Shown one piece after another: positions 9,280 to 17,345 of a stretch of DNA of 64,000 nucleotides. The DNA comes from JAGPDB01 sp046331265. Its GTDB lineage: Bacteria > Actinomycetota > Acidimicrobiia > IMCC26256 > JAGPDB01. The notes beneath the pieces are model-generated. The model worked only from the letters and a program-made list of their open reading frames with translations, was not told where the DNA came from and searched no databases. The DNA lies in contig JAXLRE010000003.1 of assembly GCA_046331265.1 (NCBI GenBank), positions 145,955 through 209,954 of the forward strand. The letters run 5' to 3'. The position numbers and the translations under genes were made by a program. The first letter of the stretch is position 1, and every line of letters begins with the position of its first letter.

Positions 9280-10641
9280 GTGGGGGCTTTGGATAATTCG
9301 ACTGATCCTGTTTTAAATACTCAAATAATTAATTCTCGTAAATCTGTTGAGTCTGGGAGGATTTTAGCTAGAAACAAAAATTTAAGTTACATAATTGCTC
9401 TGACCCATAATGTGGGATTTTTAACACCTATATGGGTGATCTTTGGAATTGACCGTCTTGGACTGTCTCTTACTCTTTCTTTAGTTTTAGGAACGACTAG
9501 CTGGGTGTCGTCATCAATTTTTGAAGTTCCGCTGGGCGCTTTTTCTGATAAATATGGAAGAAAGCTTTCTCTTATTTTTGGTTTTTCTCTTAATGCTCTT
9601 GGGTGTTTGTCGCTTGTTGCATTTACTAATTTTTATGTTTTAATGATGTTTCAAGTTTTTGCTGGAGTTGGTTACGCATTAACATCAGGTTCATTAGAAG
9701 GGTTATTACACGACACGTTTGAAGAACAAGGTGCAATAACTCAGTATGCAAAATTATCAAGCAGGATGTTGTCGCTATTAAATATTTCTCGTATCGCAAC
9801 AATTCCTGTCGGTGCTTGGTTATATAACTTAGACATAAACGCAAAATTAACTAGCTACACATACCCTTACATAGCGAATGCTTTGACTTATATGATTTCA
9901 ATGCTATGTGTTGTCTTTTTGATTGAAAAGAGATCAAGCCATAAGCAGCTCGATAAAGTCACAGAATTTGGTGGTACAAAATCACTTTTTTCCCATGCAA
10001 CAACAACTTGGAAACTTTTAATGGCTAATCGAGACTCAAAACGTGTTGTTATTTTGTTGGGCATATATTCTTTTATTGGCGAAGGTAACTGGGCGCTTAT
10101 TCAAAGTTATTTTCGTGAACGCGGAGTGAGTGTATATAGAAGTTCTGTGGTCTACATGATAATTATGGGCTTTATGGCTTTGGGTGCAATTGTTGTTACA
10201 CGTGTTTATAAAACTATCAATGTGATGTGGGCAATGAACATAATTATTGGTCTTATGGCAGTGATTATTGCAGCCTTACATTTACCTATCAATATTGCTT
10301 ATATGGGATTTGTTGTAATTGGTTTAGTCGGTCCAATGAGTTGGTATTTGCAAGACAATGCAATTCAAAATCGTATGAGTGGCGATTATAAAACAACAGC
10401 ATTATCAATTACTTCTATGGTGTATAACTTAGGAGCAACAGTTGGAGTCTACGGAGTTGGGGCCTTAGCTAATAATTTTGGTGTGCTTAAATCGCAGTGG
10501 ATCTTTGTCGGTTATGGTGCTACAGCTTTTGTGCTGATGGGGCTGTGGTGTGCGAAAGACGGGTTTGGTGTTCGTGAAGAAGACGCTAGAGCACTGTTCG
10601 AAGAAGCACCTTTTGACGATGTTGTCGTCCAAAAACCCTGA
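9280..10641 (+). CDS. Major facilitator superfamily transporter
   Basis: About 453 residues with about twelve hydrophobic helices. The MFS signature between helices 2 and 3 is visible as GAFSDKYGRKLSLIFG. The substrate cannot be told from the sequence. The start is uncertain: GTG 9280 gives the full length, while TTG 9289 is preceded by GTGGGGG, which could serve as ribosome site. It sits between cinA and recA and ends just before a copy of the 52-bp repeat. Confidence 0.85.
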   Translation: MGALDNSTDPVLNTQIINSRKSVESGRILARNKNLSYIIALTHNVGFLTPIWVIFGIDRLGLSLTLSLVLGTTSWVSSSIFEVPLGAFSDKYGRKLSLIFGFSLNALGCLSLVAFTNFYVLMMFQVFAGVGYALTSGSLEGLLHDTFEEQGAITQYAKLSSRMLSLLNISRIATIPVGAWLYNLDINAKLTSYTYPYIANALTYMISMLCVVFLIEKRSSHKQLDKVTEFGGTKSLFSHATTTWKLLMANRDSKRVVILLGIYSFIGEGNWALIQSYFRERGVSVYRSSVVYMIIMGFMALGAIVVTRVYKTINVMWAMNIIIGLMAVIIAALHLPINIAYMGFVVIGLVGPMSWYLQDNAIQNRMSGDYKTTALSITSMVYNLGATVGVYGVGALANNFGVLKSQWIFVGYGATAFVLMGLWCAKDGFGVREEDARALFEEAPFDDVVVQKP

Positions 10642-10651
10642 TCCGTTTTCT

Positions 10652-10703
10652 CCGTGTTGGGTCGAAAAACTATCGTTTTTCGATAGAAAATCCCACAAAC
10701 ACG
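10652..10703 (+). repeat. Interspersed hairpin repeat, copy 2
   Basis: A standard 52-bp copy with left half CCGTGTTGGG + TCGAAAAACTATCG, centre TTTTT and right half CGATAGAAAATCCCAC + AAACACG. Inner arms CTATCG/CGATAG pair around TTTTT, and outer arms CGTGTT/AACACG pair. It lies 11 bp after the MFS stop codon and 14 bp before the recA SOS box. Confidence 0.93.
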
Positions 10704-10716
10704 TAAATGCTTGCAT

Positions 10717-10730
10717 CGTACATGTGTTCG
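10717..10730 (+). promoter_or_regulatory. LexA operator (SOS box) of recA
   Basis: CGTACATGTGTTCG matches the Gram-positive/actinobacterial consensus CGAAC-N4-GTTCG with one mismatch. It lies 77 bp upstream of the recA start and upstream of the TTGTCG-type promoter, as expected for repression by the LexA encoded at 24447-25091. Confidence 0.8.
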
Positions 10731-10741
10731 TACTAATGTTT

Positions 10742-10764
10742 TTGTCGTACCCCCGTTATAGAGT
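10742..10764 (+). promoter_or_regulatory. RecA-NDp-like (PafBC-type) promoter of recA
   Basis: TTGTCGTAC (10742-10750), eight bases, then TAGAGT (10759-10764). This resembles the mycobacterial LexA-independent DNA-damage promoter pattern TTGTCRGTG-N8-TANNNT. A conventional alternative -10 is TATAGA at 10757-10762. The same TTGTCGTACCCC string recurs before the LysM gene (32910 onward). Confidence 0.6.
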
Positions 10765-10806
10765 GATCACATAGCGAAAAATTAAATAAAGGTGAAAGGA
10801 ACCTAA

Positions 10807-11886
10807 ATGGAATCTAAAGAAGCACTCGACATGGCACTAGCTCAGATCGATAAACAATTTGGTAAAGGCTCAATTATGAAATTGGGTGAACGAGCTCATG
10901 TAGGTGTTGCAAGTATTCCAACTGGTGCACTTTCTCTTGACCTTGCATTAGGTATAGGAGGCTTGCCTCGAGGTCGTGTAATTGAGATTTATGGACCAGA
11001 ATCTTCTGGTAAGTCAACATTAGCCATGCACGTTGTTGCAGAAGCTCAACGAAATGGTGGATCATGTGCATACATCGATGCTGAGCATGCAATGGACCCT
11101 GTTTATGCAAATAACATTGGTGTAAATGTTGATGAACTTTTAATTTCTCAACCAGACACTGGTGAACAAGCTCTAGAAATTGCAGACATGCTTGTTCGTT
11201 CTGGAGCACTAGATGTAATTGTTGTCGACTCTGTTGCTGCACTTGTTCCAAGAGCAGAAATTGAAGGTGACATGGGTGACTCACACATGGGTCTTCAAGC
11301 TCGTCTTATGAGCCAAGCTTTAAGAAAACTTACAGCCAATTTAAATAAGACAAACACAATTATGATCTTCATCAACCAGTTGCGCGAGAAAATCGGCGTC
11401 ATGTTCGGTAGCAACGAAACAACGCCAGGTGGTAGAGCTTTAAAGTTTTATTCTTCTGTGCGTTTAGATATTCGTCGTATTGAATCTATAAAAGATGGTA
11501 CAGATATTGTTGGTAACAGGGTAAGAGTAAAAGTTGTTAAAAACAAAGTTGCTCCACCATTCAAACAAGCAGAATTTGATGTTATGTATGGTCAGGGTAT
11601 TTCAAGGGAAGGTAACTTACTTGATGTTGCCGTTGACTTAGACATAGTAAAAAAATCTGGAGCTTGGTTTACATACGAAGGAGAACAACTTGGTCAAGGT
11701 CGTGAAAATGCAAAGATATTTTTACGTGAGAATGTTGACCTAGTTATGGAAATAGATGCCAAAGTTCGAGCTGCTTGCGGAATTGACGAGTCTCAAGCTG
11801 AAGCTGATCAAGAGGTATCTTTAACTGATGAAGCGGAAGAAAAAGAAAGTAAGAAAAAGTCTCCTAAGGCTAAAAAGACTTCTTAA
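10807..11886 (+). CDS. recA: Recombinase RecA
   Basis: 359 residues. It carries Walker A GPESSGKST (about residues 61-69), the MAW motif region, Walker B LDVIVVDSVAALVP, the loop 2 region with NQLREKIGVMFGSNETTPGG, and an acidic/lysine-rich C-terminal tail (QEVSLTDEAEEKESKKK). There is no intein insertion. It forms ATP-dependent filaments on single-stranded DNA for homologous recombination and stimulates LexA self-cleavage. Ribosome site AAAGGA lies 6 nt before ATG 10807. A strong terminator follows, and the recX gene that often follows recA in actinobacteria is absent here. Confidence 0.98.
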   Translation: MESKEALDMALAQIDKQFGKGSIMKLGERAHVGVASIPTGALSLDLALGIGGLPRGRVIEIYGPESSGKSTLAMHVVAEAQRNGGSCAYIDAEHAMDPVYANNIGVNVDELLISQPDTGEQALEIADMLVRSGALDVIVVDSVAALVPRAEIEGDMGDSHMGLQARLMSQALRKLTANLNKTNTIMIFINQLREKIGVMFGSNETTPGGRALKFYSSVRLDIRRIESIKDGTDIVGNRVRVKVVKNKVAPPFKQAEFDVMYGQGISREGNLLDVAVDLDIVKKSGAWFTYEGEQLGQGRENAKIFLRENVDLVMEIDAKVRAACGIDESQAEADQEVSLTDEAEEKESKKKSPKAKKTS

Positions 11887-11913
11887 TTCAAAACTTAACA
11901 ATTAATATCCTAG

Positions 11914-11957
11914 AATCGTGGACTATCTCTTAATCTAAGATAGTCCACGATTTTTTT
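11914..11957 (+). terminator. Rho-independent terminator of recA
   Basis: Perfect 15-bp stem AATCGTGGACTATCT (11914-11928) / AGATAGTCCACGATT (11938-11952), a 9-nt loop and a run of T (11951-11957). It lies 28 bp after the recA stop and makes recA monocistronic. Confidence 0.93.
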
Positions 11958-12011
11958 ATAAAAATGAGAAAAATATTTTAAATGATTCAGTAAAAGACTA
12001 AGTTGGAAATA

Positions 12012-12365
12012 ATGAATTTAAAAATCATACCGCTTGAAATAGATACAAGAAATAGTGGAATTGAAATAGTAGATATTGTTATAGCAACTCTTGTCCCAAA
12101 CTTTATCAACCCTAAAATTAGATTACTTCGACTACCCCCTAACAGTATTGGCGGCGATCATAAACATGAACGTAGGGAAGCCTTTTTTACTTTTGATAAA
12201 GGTGTATACATTACTTATGAAAACCAAAGCGAGGATATAGTCCATGAAATGGTGGAATCTAAACCAAAACTCTTCGTTCTGAACCCTAATGTAAAGCACA
12301 AAATCGAAAATAAATCTGACAAATCTGTTTCTGTGGTAGAAATTCTTGAAGACCTTGACACGTAA
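12012..12365 (+). CDS. Small cupin-like protein
   Basis: 117 residues from ATG 12012, with GGAA just upstream; a TTG at 12003 would add three residues. The pattern is a single-domain cupin: LRLPPNSIGGDHKHERREAFF contains the metal-ligand-like H-x-H and E of cupin motif 1 (GGDHKHERREA), and VLNPNVKHKIENKSDKSV resembles motif 2 with its His. The substrate is unknown. It stands after the recA terminator and ends 24 bp before the exonuclease gene, so it may belong to that transcript. Confidence 0.65.
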   Translation: MNLKIIPLEIDTRNSGIEIVDIVIATLVPNFINPKIRLLRLPPNSIGGDHKHERREAFFTFDKGVYITYENQSEDIVHEMVESKPKLFVLNPNVKHKIENKSDKSVSVVEILEDLDT

Positions 12366-12389
12366 GCTACTGGAAAGTAAGTTTATCTC

Positions 12390-13052
12390 ATGGGGGATAA
12401 CAGGGTCGTAAATCGTCCTGAATATACATCGGTTAAACCGTATTCTATTTTTGCTGTTTTTGACCTAGAGCTCACTGGATTAAATCCTGATGAAGATAAA
12501 ACTATCGAAGCTGCGATTGTCTTATGTGACGAAAATGGAAAAATACTTTTTGTATGGGAATCCTTAATCAATCCCAATAAAGATACGGGACCGGTTCATA
12601 TCCATCATATTACAAACGATATGGTTGCAAATGCTCCATGCTTCGAGCAAGTTGCACCAGACATAATTGAACTTTGTAATAATCGAATCAAAGTTGGATT
12701 AAATAACTCGTTAGATTTCGCTGTTTTTAAGAGAGAGTTTGATGAATTAGGTATTAGATATAAACCTGGAGACTCACTTGACCTTTCAGATTTATTAAGG
12801 GATGAAAAATTTACCGACATGTTTTACGATGAAATAATGGAAGCAATTAATTCTCAGGAAAGTGAGCACCGAGCAATGCCCGATACTATGGTTGCAGCTG
12901 CAATACTTCCTTATGCCCTTAAGTTCGCCAAGATTTATCCTGAGAGAGTTAAAAAATTAAGTCGATGCGAAGTGGTGGCTGTTGATCCTGAACCTTTACA
13001 CCGTGATTTAACTCGTAATTTTGACAGAATAGGCTATATAGCTCCCGAATAA
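12390..13052 (+). CDS. DnaQ-like DEDDh 3'-5' exonuclease
   Basis: 220 residues. Exo I is VFDLELTGLNPDED (D-x-E), Exo II is around VGLNNSLDFAVFKREFD, and Exo III is SEHRAMPDTMVAA (H-x4-D), the DEDDh set. Such enzymes remove nucleotides from 3' ends as proofreading subunits, oligoribonuclease-like RNases or repair nucleases; which one cannot be decided. It starts 24 bp after the cupin gene and is followed 24 bp later by the DUF2779 nuclease gene. The pairing of two nuclease-fold proteins next to recA suggests nucleic acid processing or repair, but that is inference. Confidence 0.82.
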   Translation: MGDNRVVNRPEYTSVKPYSIFAVFDLELTGLNPDEDKTIEAAIVLCDENGKILFVWESLINPNKDTGPVHIHHITNDMVANAPCFEQVAPDIIELCNNRIKVGLNNSLDFAVFKREFDELGIRYKPGDSLDLSDLLRDEKFTDMFYDEIMEAINSQESEHRAMPDTMVAAAILPYALKFAKIYPERVKKLSRCEVVAVDPEPLHRDLTRNFDRIGYIAPE

Positions 13053-13076
13053 TGTCGTAGTTTCAATGTAAAATGC

Positions 13077-14615
13077 ATGTTACCTATGCAACTCTCTAAA
13101 TCTGAATACATGATGTATTTAAGGCATCCTTCATTAGTATGGTACAAAAAGTTCGATAAAACAAAATTGCCTCCAGACGACGATAATCGTTTAGCTATTT
13201 ATGCTGAAGGTAATTATTTCGAAACATTTGCTGAACAACTTTTTGAAGATGGCATAAGAATTGGATTTAATAGCTATGACGAGTATCTGCAAATGCCTCG
13301 TTTTACAAAAGAGGCTATAAGCACAGGTAAAAAAGTAATATTTCAATCCCGTTTTGAGACCGAAAAAATTACTTGTATATGTGATGTTGTTAAATTTCTT
13401 GATGAAAATACAGTTGAACTTTACGAAATTAAATCTAGTTCTAGCGTAAAGCAAGAAAATATATATGATTTAGCTTTTCAGACACATGTACTTCAATTAA
13501 ATGGATTTAATGTAAAAGAAATATTTGTTATTCATGTAAACGGCAATTATGTCCGAAGTGGAGAAATTTCTCCACGTGAAATATGTAATGTGGCAAATAT
13601 TACCGAAGAAGTTTTAGCAGAGATCGATGACACTAAATTAATAATAGATGAAATATTTGAATTCTTGAAGACTAAAACACCGCCAAGTTTTGATCCTCCA
13701 TTAGATGGTGAAGGCGATATTAATGCTTGGCTTGAGCTTTTCTTATTTAACAATCCGCAAGAAAAAGGTTCTATTTTCGATTTGTGTTGGCCAAAAAATC
13801 GAATTGCTGAGCTATATCAAATGGGAATTAAAAATTTAATTGATATTCCAGATGATTTTTCATTATCGCCCAAACAAAAGTTACAGGTTAGTGCTGCAAA
13901 AAATGATTTAGTAACTGTAGATAAGAAAAAAATCAAAGAATTTATTGATGGCTTTGAATATCCTTTATATTTTTTAGATTATGAAACTTTGGCTAGCGTG
14001 ATCCCACCTTTTGATGGTTTAGGTCCAAGAAAACAGCTACCTTTTCAATTTTCTTTGCATGTTCTAGAAGAACCGGGGGGAGCCTTGCAGCATTATTCGT
14101 ATCTTCACCGTGACAATTCTGATCCTACGACACCTCTTAGTGAAGCATTGAAAGAACATATAGGCACTAGTGGCACAGTCTTGACATGGAATGAAAGATT
14201 TGAAAAATCATGTAACGATCTTATGGGTAAGGTCGCACCTAAATATAAAAATTTCTATAAAAAATTGAATGAACGTATTGCTGACTTATGTATTCCATTT
14301 CAAAAAAATTGGTATATACATAAAGACTTTTTAGGAAGCTACTCTATAAAAAAAGTTTTGCCCGTTATCGTTCCTGAATTATCTTATGCGGATTTAGATA
14401 TTAATGAAGGTGCTAGTGCTCAAAGACTTTGGATGAAAAGTGTTTTAGCAGACCAATACGCCGATCAAAAAGAAAAAATCCTTAATGATTTAGATATTTA
14501 CTGTGAACTAGATACTTTAGCGATGGTAAAAATATATGAACATCTTTATTCTCTTGTCGAAGAACACAAAGCGAATGAAGAAAACCAGATAGTAGAAAAA
14601 CTAACTCTTTTCTAA
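13077..14615 (+). CDS. DUF2779 protein: RecB/Cas4-like nuclease plus RNase H-like domain
   Basis: 512 residues. The N-terminal half resembles the PD-(D/E)xK RecB/Cas4 family (KITCICDVVKFLDENTVELYEIKSSSSVK has the D and E-x-K pattern, followed by YDLAFQTHVLQL). The C-terminal half is DUF2779-like with an exonuclease-style motif PLYFLDYETLASVIPP (D-x-E) and YCELDTLAMVKIY near the end. No Cys cluster typical of Cas4 iron-sulfur proteins is seen. The activity of this family is poorly known; nuclease function is inferred from the motifs. Its stop overlaps the convergent ALAS gene by 4 bp. Confidence 0.75.
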   Translation: MLPMQLSKSEYMMYLRHPSLVWYKKFDKTKLPPDDDNRLAIYAEGNYFETFAEQLFEDGIRIGFNSYDEYLQMPRFTKEAISTGKKVIFQSRFETEKITCICDVVKFLDENTVELYEIKSSSSVKQENIYDLAFQTHVLQLNGFNVKEIFVIHVNGNYVRSGEISPREICNVANITEEVLAEIDDTKLIIDEIFEFLKTKTPPSFDPPLDGEGDINAWLELFLFNNPQEKGSIFDLCWPKNRIAELYQMGIKNLIDIPDDFSLSPKQKLQVSAAKNDLVTVDKKKIKEFIDGFEYPLYFLDYETLASVIPPFDGLGPRKQLPFQFSLHVLEEPGGALQHYSYLHRDNSDPTTPLSEALKEHIGTSGTVLTWNERFEKSCNDLMGKVAPKYKNFYKKLNERIADLCIPFQKNWYIHKDFLGSYSIKKVLPVIVPELSYADLDINEGASAQRLWMKSVLADQYADQKEKILNDLDIYCELDTLAMVKIYEHLYSLVEEHKANEENQIVEKLTLF

Positions 14616-15856
14616 TTTAAAATATATTCGGCGCTATCTTCTTCAGAAATGTCACGAACAACTTCATGAGTTGCTGCTATAAGGCTTTTTGCCAAATGTA
14701 TCATATCTTGCTCATTGTGTTTTGGAGTAACGACGACTCTGAGACACTCTTCACCGACTGAGACAGTAGGGTAGTTAACAGGTTGCAAATAAGCTCCGTA
14801 TTGCTTTAAAAGTCGATCTGCGACTTCTTTGCAATATATTGCATCGCGCATAGGTATTGGCGTGATGTGAGAAGGATTATGTGTGTATGTAACGCCATAT
14901 TCATCGAAAATCTTACGCAACTTTAATACATTGCTATGTAATTCATAACGTAGCTCATCATGATCACCAACATAATTTATACTTGCTACAGCGCTTGCGC
15001 ATGTAGACGGTGGAAGAGAAGTTGTAAAAATAAATCCGCTACCAAAGCTTCTTATTGCATCAGCTATTTCTTCTTTTGCGGCGATATAGCCACCGATTAC
15101 ACCAAAACCTTTTGCTAATGTGCCGTTAATGATATCTATCTCGTTAGACAAACCAAGTTCGTTAGCTTTTCCTGCTCCTCTATGTCCATATAAACCTACA
15201 GCGTGGACTTCATCAATATAAGTTAGTGCGTTATATTTTTTGGCTAACTTGATTACCTCTTCAATAGGTGAAATTGTGCCAATCATCGAATATACAGATT
15301 CAAAAACAATTAATTTAGGACGTTCAACAGGCATGGATTGAAGAATGTACTCGAGATGTTCAACGTCGTTATGTCTGAAGATAATCTTGTCTTTTTTACT
15401 CGCACGCATTCCTTCAATTAAAGAAGCATGATTGCGTTGATCAGAAATAAAACAGATATCAGGGAAAATTTTACCCAATGTTTGTAAAGTGGTTAGATTA
15501 GCCATATAGGCACCAGAAAAAATTAGTGCAGAATCTTTTCCATGCAATTTAGCTAGTGTTCTCTCTAATTCCTTATGATGAGTAGTTGTTCCAGAAATGT
15601 TTCTTGTTCCACCAGAACCAACACCGCTTTGTCTTACTACTTCGACTGATCGCTCAATTATTTCATCACGAGTGCTCATGCATAGATAATCATTCGAACA
15701 CCAATTGGTAGCAGTGTATTTATCGCCATTTGAATCAGTGAAAGAAAATTTTGGGAAAGTAGAAGCATTTTTTTCAACGTCTAGGAAATACCTGTAGTTT
15801 CCAACTTCTTTTAGACGATTTAGGTGCTGACGAAATACTTTGTGATAATCCACCAT
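14612..15856 (-). CDS. hemA: 5-aminolevulinate synthase (alpha-oxoamine synthase family)
   Basis: 414 residues. It shows alphaproteobacterial/mitochondrial-type ALAS motifs: N-terminal YRYFLDVEKNASTFP, NWCSNDYLCMS, GSGGTRNISGT, FISDQRNHASLIEGMR, FRHNDVEHLEYIL, FESVYSMIG, YIDEVHAVGLYG, and the PLP lysine in GTLAKGFGVIGGYIA. It condenses glycine and succinyl-CoA (Shemin pathway) to 5-aminolevulinate for haem. Related enzymes (KBL, BioF) lack this exact N-terminal segment. Most actinobacteria use the glutamyl-tRNA (C5) route, and in some actinobacteria ALAS-like enzymes instead feed C5N units into natural products, so the role needs genome context. It is a single gene running against its neighbours. 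Confidence 0.88.
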   Translation of the reverse strand: MVDYHKVFRQHLNRLKEVGNYRYFLDVEKNASTFPKFSFTDSNGDKYTATNWCSNDYLCMSTRDEIIERSVEVVRQSGVGSGGTRNISGTTTHHKELERTLAKLHGKDSALIFSGAYMANLTTLQTLGKIFPDICFISDQRNHASLIEGMRASKKDKIIFRHNDVEHLEYILQSMPVERPKLIVFESVYSMIGTISPIEEVIKLAKKYNALTYIDEVHAVGLYGHRGAGKANELGLSNEIDIINGTLAKGFGVIGGYIAAKEEIADAIRSFGSGFIFTTSLPPSTCASAVASINYVGDHDELRYELHSNVLKLRKIFDEYGVTYTHNPSHITPIPMRDAIYCKEVADRLLKQYGAYLQPVNYPTVSVGEECLRVVVTPKHNEQDMIHLAKSLIAATHEVVRDISEEDSAEYILN

Positions 15857-15952
15857 AAAATTATATGAGAATTTGCCTTATATAAACGCACCCAAGATCG
15901 GGATTTATGCTTTCTTAGGCCAAAATAAGAGTTGTCGAACTAAAATATTTAA

Positions 15953-17341
15953 ATGTCTGAAAATCGATCGTTTTTTGTCACAACATTTGGCTGTCAAATG
16001 AATGAACACGATTCTGAGAGAATTGCTGGCCAGCTATTAGAAGAAGGTTATGTTGAGGCAAAGACTCGAGAAGAAGCTGATGTTGTAATTTTAAATACAT
16101 GTTGTATTAGAGAAAACGCTGATGATCGATTATATGGAACTCTTGGGCACCTAGCATCTTTAAAAGCAGAAAAACCAGGTATGCAAATAGCTGTTGGTGG
16201 TTGCCTGGCTCAAAAAGATAGAGATCTTGTTACTGCAAAAGCAAAAGCAGTAGATGTAGTTTTTGGTACACATAATTTACATAGAGTTGGCGAATTATTA
16301 AAAGAAAACGAAAAATATGCGCAAGCAATTGTTGAAATTGTTGAAGAACTAGAGGCTTATCCATCTGCATTACCGGCAAGGCGAGAATCTAACCATAGTG
16401 CATGGGTTACAATCCAAATAGGATGTGATAACTCGTGTGCTTTTTGTATCGTCCCATCAGTAAGAGGAAAAGAAGTTTCTCGTCGTATGGGAGACATAAT
16501 CCATGAAATAGAAGATTTAGCAGCGCAAGGCGTAAGTGAAGTTACATTATTAGGTCAAAATGTTAATAGCTATGGTCGTGATCTAGGATCGAAACAATAC
16601 AGTCCAAAGTTCGCTGATTTATTGCGAGAAGTAAATTCAATAGAGGGTATTAAAAGAATTAGATTTACTTCACCCCATCCAAAAGATATGCGTGAAGATA
16701 CTTTTATTGCCATGAATGAATGTGAAAAAGTTTGCAATCATTTACATTTTCCACTTCAATCAGGATCAGATTCAGTACTAGCCGCAATGCGACGAGGATA
16801 CACAGGTACGCGATATTTAGAAAAACTTGCAATGGCTAGAGAAATCATCCCTGACTTAGCTGTTACAACAGACATCATTGTTGGTTTTCCAGGTGAAACT
16901 GACGAAGATTTTGAACAGACTATGTTTGTTGCAGAGCAAGCTAATTATGATTCGGCATTTACATTTGTATTTTCTCCAAGACCTGGAACGCTAGCGGCAG
17001 AAATGACAGATAAATTCGTTGATGAAGATGTAGTTAAGGCTCGTATGGAGCGATTGTGTGCTCTTGAAAAAACAAGCGCAATACAAAAACATAATGAACG
17101 TATTGGAATGATAGAACCATGCTTAGTAATTGGTAAATCAAAATATGATGATTCAATGCTTTCAGGTCGAACGGCTCAAAATAAACTTCTGCATTTTTCA
17201 AGCCAAGGAAAAGATATACCTGAAGGCTCATATGTAACAACAAAAGTAACTGATGCAGGTTCTCATTGGTTATTTGGAGATTTAATTTCTGTGGATTCTG
17301 TATCTGAAAAGCAAAAGAAATTAATTCCTGTTTTTAGCTAA
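15953..17341 (+). CDS. miaB: tRNA-2-methylthio-N6-dimethylallyladenosine synthase MiaB
   Basis: 462 residues. It has UPF0004 (TTFGCQMNEHDSERI, NTCCIREN, GGCLAQKD), radical SAM with GCDNSCAFCIVPSVRGKE, and a C-terminal TRAM domain. It methylthiolates i6A37 of tRNAs and acts on the product of the next gene, miaA, 4 bp downstream. The miaB–miaA–dapF–hflX order is the conserved actinobacterial run. Confidence 0.96.
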   Translation: MSENRSFFVTTFGCQMNEHDSERIAGQLLEEGYVEAKTREEADVVILNTCCIRENADDRLYGTLGHLASLKAEKPGMQIAVGGCLAQKDRDLVTAKAKAVDVVFGTHNLHRVGELLKENEKYAQAIVEIVEELEAYPSALPARRESNHSAWVTIQIGCDNSCAFCIVPSVRGKEVSRRMGDIIHEIEDLAAQGVSEVTLLGQNVNSYGRDLGSKQYSPKFADLLREVNSIEGIKRIRFTSPHPKDMREDTFIAMNECEKVCNHLHFPLQSGSDSVLAAMRRGYTGTRYLEKLAMAREIIPDLAVTTDIIVGFPGETDEDFEQTMFVAEQANYDSAFTFVFSPRPGTLAAEMTDKFVDEDVVKARMERLCALEKTSAIQKHNERIGMIEPCLVIGKSKYDDSMLSGRTAQNKLLHFSSQGKDIPEGSYVTTKVTDAGSHWLFGDLISVDSVSEKQKKLIPVFS

Positions 17342-17345
17342 ATTC

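Noticed and set aside
10550..10774. ORF across the 3' end of the MFS gene and repeat copy 2 (a related frame appears around copy 6)
   Set aside because: The shared protein segment is just translation of the 52-bp repeat; no coding bias elsewhere.
10807..11886. Intein in recA, or recX fused or adjacent
   Set aside because: RecA motifs are uninterrupted at normal length, and the next gene is a cupin-like protein after a strong terminator.
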